Both the position numbers and the translations under genes were made by a program. The notes below the pieces were generated by a model, which saw only the letters and a list, made by a program, of their open reading frames with translations, was not told the origin of the DNA and ran no database searches. Shown piece after piece: positions 62,146 through 64,000 of a stretch of DNA of 64,000 bases (position 1 is the stretch's first letter; each line of letters opens with the position of its first letter). Source of the stretch: Cryomorphaceae bacterium (GTDB lineage Bacteria > Bacteroidota > Bacteroidia > Flavobacteriales > Schleiferiaceae); the NCBI GenBank assembly GCA_002682945.1, contig NYSL01000033.1:86006-150005 (forward strand), in the 5' to 3' direction.

Positions 62146-64000
62146 ATGCGATTTAAATTTTATCATTACATCTCAGGGATATCATTTTTGGCCTTCTTAG
62201 GATTCTTGTCGGCTGAATCCCAAGTTAAAGAGGCTCGTTATCAGCCGAGAGAATCACAAAGTTCTACACCCACCGGCATCGCTGGTTACATGGAATACAT
62301 TAATTCGATGCGTGCAAACGAGATTACAGGTGAAGTTACTTTGGCAGATATTCAAAAAGCAGAAAATGAACTGAAAGCTCTCAATACTAACAAAACCAAT
62401 TCCATCACTTGGGAATCCAGAGGGCCGGATAACAAGGGCGGTAGGACCCGTGCGTTAGTTATTGATAAAGATAATTCGAGTATTTTGTATTCCGGCTCAG
62501 TTGGTGGCGGGTTATTCAAATCCTTAAACGGCGGCGCAACATGGAACTACATAGGAGACCCTCAACATAACCAAAGTATTGTTTCGATCACCCAAACCTC
62601 TACCGGGGATCTTTATGTTGGTACGGGAGAATTGTTTCAAGGATACTATGGAGGGGGCTCAACATCCTCTCCCCAATTTGCAGGAAAAGGCGTACTTAAA
62701 TCAACAGATGATGGTGCTTCTTGGACAGAATTGACACCTACCTTGAGTTGGGCTTCCGTTCCGAGAATTGAAGCGGACCCTTCGGATCCTTCAGGCAACA
62801 CAATATATGCAGCAACGACCAATGGATTTAAAAAAACCACTGACGGTGGAACGACTTGGACAAGTCCATTAGGTGGAAACATATGGGATTTTGCAATTTC
62901 TCCAACAGGTAAACTTTTTGTGAACCGTAATGGAAATACTATGTACTCAACGGACGGTAACAATTTTACTGAAATTTCCGCTCCAATAATTACGTCCACC
63001 AGTTTACCAAGGAGAGCCTCGGGAAGAATTAGATATGCTATAAGTCCTCAAGATGAGAACTACGTCTACTGCGTTCAAACAAATGGAAATGCTCTCTCTG
63101 CTGTTTACCGGTCAGTTGATGGTGGTTCTACATGGAGTAAGATCGGTCAAAAGTCGAATAATTTTGATCCGCTGTGCTACACCAACTCAGGAAATCCACT
63201 TTCTGGGAATAATGTTTGTCAAGGGAAATATGATCTTCTTTTTTCAGTTTCTCCGCATGACAAAGACTTAATAGCATTAGGTGGTATAACAATTTGGAGT
63301 TGGTCTTTAACCCAAGGATGGGCTCAAAGGACCACCACTGGTGGAGGAGCCTTTAATCCGGTCTACATGCATGCAGATGTTCACGATATGGTTTTTGACC
63401 CGACTGATCCTAATGTAGTTTACGTTGTTAGTGACGGAGGTATTGCCAAATCATCAAATGGAGGTTTTACCTGGGCCGAACGTAACAAAAATTATAATTC
63501 TTTTACCCAGTTTGGAGTTTCAGTTGGAAGAGATAAAAAAATCCTCGGTGGCGGACAAGATAATGGTACCATCTACATTGATGGAGTTAGTTTCCTCTCA
63601 CCAAATTCTGCTGTTGATGTTGGCGGCGGTGATGGAGGGTATGCAGAAATATCTTGGTTAAATCCAAAAGTTATGTTTTTTGAATCTCAATACGGTTTTT
63701 ATCGTAACAACGATGAGGGAGGTCAAGCTACAGAATCTTTCGCTTCAGCTGCTATGATGTTGCCTGCCAGCCAGCAAAAACGAATTTCGAATTTTATGGT
63801 CCCAATGGTTCTTTGGGAAACAAGTGAAGATTTGAACTCTGAAGATTCTGTTACATTTGAACTGTTTCCTGGATTGAGATCAATGGGTTATGGTGATGGC
63901 ATCAAAAAAACTTTTTCAGGGAAAATCAACCATAGTCAATCTGCGGTCGAATACTTGCCAGGAACTTTTCAGTTGACTGCCGGTGGCGTTTCTGCTTCAG
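62146..64000 (+). CDS. Large secreted Asp-box (BNR/sortilin-like) protein, 3' end outside window
   Basis: A frame opens at the ATG at 62146 and runs without a stop to the last base (618 codons so far). It begins with a signal peptide (MRFKFYHYISGISFLAFLGF). Repeated Asp-box motifs of form SxDxGxTW mark a beta-propeller like sialidase/VPS10 (sortilin) or photosystem-stability-type domains: SLNGGATW, STDDGASW, TTDGGTTW, SVDGGSTW and SSNGGFTW. It is likely a T9SS substrate; the sorting domain would lie outside the window. The substrate is unknown. An A-rich leader and a near -7 box (TATTTTTA, 62117-62124) precede it. Confidence 0.9.
   Translation, partial: MRFKFYHYISGISFLAFLGFLSAESQVKEARYQPRESQSSTPTGIAGYMEYINSMRANEITGEVTLADIQKAENELKALNTNKTNSITWESRGPDNKGGRTRALVIDKDNSSILYSGSVGGGLFKSLNGGATWNYIGDPQHNQSIVSITQTSTGDLYVGTGELFQGYYGGGSTSSPQFAGKGVLKSTDDGASWTELTPTLSWASVPRIEADPSDPSGNTIYAATTNGFKKTTDGGTTWTSPLGGNIWDFAISPTGKLFVNRNGNTMYSTDGNNFTEISAPIITSTSLPRRASGRIRYAISPQDENYVYCVQTNGNALSAVYRSVDGGSTWSKIGQKSNNFDPLCYTNSGNPLSGNNVCQGKYDLLFSVSPHDKDLIALGGITIWSWSLTQGWAQRTTTGGGAFNPVYMHADVHDMVFDPTDPNVVYVVSDGGIAKSSNGGFTWAERNKNYNSFTQFGVSVGRDKKILGGGQDNGTIYIDGVSFLSPNSAVDVGGGDGGYAEISWLNPKVMFFESQYGFYRNNDEGGQATESFASAAMMLPASQQKRISNFMVPMVLWETSEDLNSEDSVTFELFPGLRSMGYGDGIKKTFSGKINHSQSAVEYLPGTFQLTAGGVSAS

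Noticed and set aside
62646..62999. Minus-strand 117-codon ORF within the Asp-box gene
   Set aside because: It is antisense to a frame with clear signal peptide and repeated Asp boxes; its composition is typical of an antisense shadow.
1..64000. CRISPR arrays, insertion sequences, prophage, integrons or tRNA-linked islands
   Set aside because: No direct-repeat arrays, transposase or integrase motifs, terminal repeats or tRNA genes were seen, and composition is uniform along the window.

Overview
This window looks like a compact, AT-rich chromosome segment from a free-living, probably marine member of the Bacteroidota (Flavobacteriales-like). The evidence is: upstream -7 boxes of the Bacteroidota form TAnnTTTG, almost no Shine-Dalgarno sequences, type IX secretion (T9SS) components and substrates, a sodium-pumping NADH:quinone reductase operon, the bacillithiol gene bshA, a transketolase split into two subunits, two UvrA paralogues, and a GH3/serine-hydrolase fusion. 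The genus cannot be named from sequence alone. I see no tRNA, rRNA, CRISPR array, insertion sequence or prophage, and no gene-free stretch longer than about 130 bases. Most of the window is housekeeping DNA with a few poorly described genes inserted into it.

Layout. 1-4.3 kb: the 3' part of rpoC and a DUF3467 gene. 4.3-9.0 kb (minus): an operon running tktN, a secreted von Willebrand A protein, tktC, a class-III aminotransferase and a small membrane protein. 9.0-16.5 kb (plus): ychF, then parE-parC and a secreted choice-of-anchor-B-type protein. 16.6-23.8 kb (minus): mtaB, an inositol-monophosphatase-family gene, rfbC, a lytic transglycosylase, uvrA and a LOG-family gene. 23.85-25.5 kb (plus): an orphan solute-binding lipoprotein. 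25.5-30.1 kb (minus): a small membrane protein, mutL, two rhomboid proteases and an EEP-family enzyme. 30.2-35.8 kb (plus): the GH3/serine-hydrolase fusion, a MORN-like protein, bshA, a SUI1-family factor and a SpoU methyltransferase. 35.9-41.7 kb: the second uvrA, an ECF sigma factor with a tiny downstream ORF, and recQ. 41.7-45.5 kb: tatC-lptB facing tsaC and the T9SS plug protein. 45.6-52.8 kb: nqrABCDEF, apbE and a Cys-rich small membrane protein. 52.8-58.3 kb: murB, an aminotransferase, a DUF1573 protein and valS. 58.3-61.0 kb (minus): ung, rmuC and rlmB. 61.0-64.0 kb: a tiny lipoprotein, lipA, and a large secreted Asp-box protein that runs off the window.

How the parts fit together. Genes are packed tightly: several stop/start overlaps of 1-4 nt suggest translational coupling, and many convergent pairs are separated by 1-15 nt or overlap. 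ApbE attaches FMN to the NqrB and NqrC subunits encoded just upstream of it. The small Cys-rich protein next to apbE sits where NqrM, an iron-site maturation factor, is found in Vibrio. UvrA (two copies), MutL, RecQ, Ung and RmuC are DNA-maintenance functions spread along the window. The plug protein and at least two secreted proteins point to an active type IX secretion pathway.

The most notable pattern is regulatory. At least seven genes have a perfect TAnnTTTG box only 4-8 nt before the start codon, which implies leaderless or nearly leaderless mRNAs. Other points worth a second look are the secreted VWA gene inside the split transketolase operon, a symmetrical divergent promoter between tktN and ychF, the NqrM-like candidate, MutL without its endonuclease motif, and an antisense gene-end overlap that lengthens LptB.
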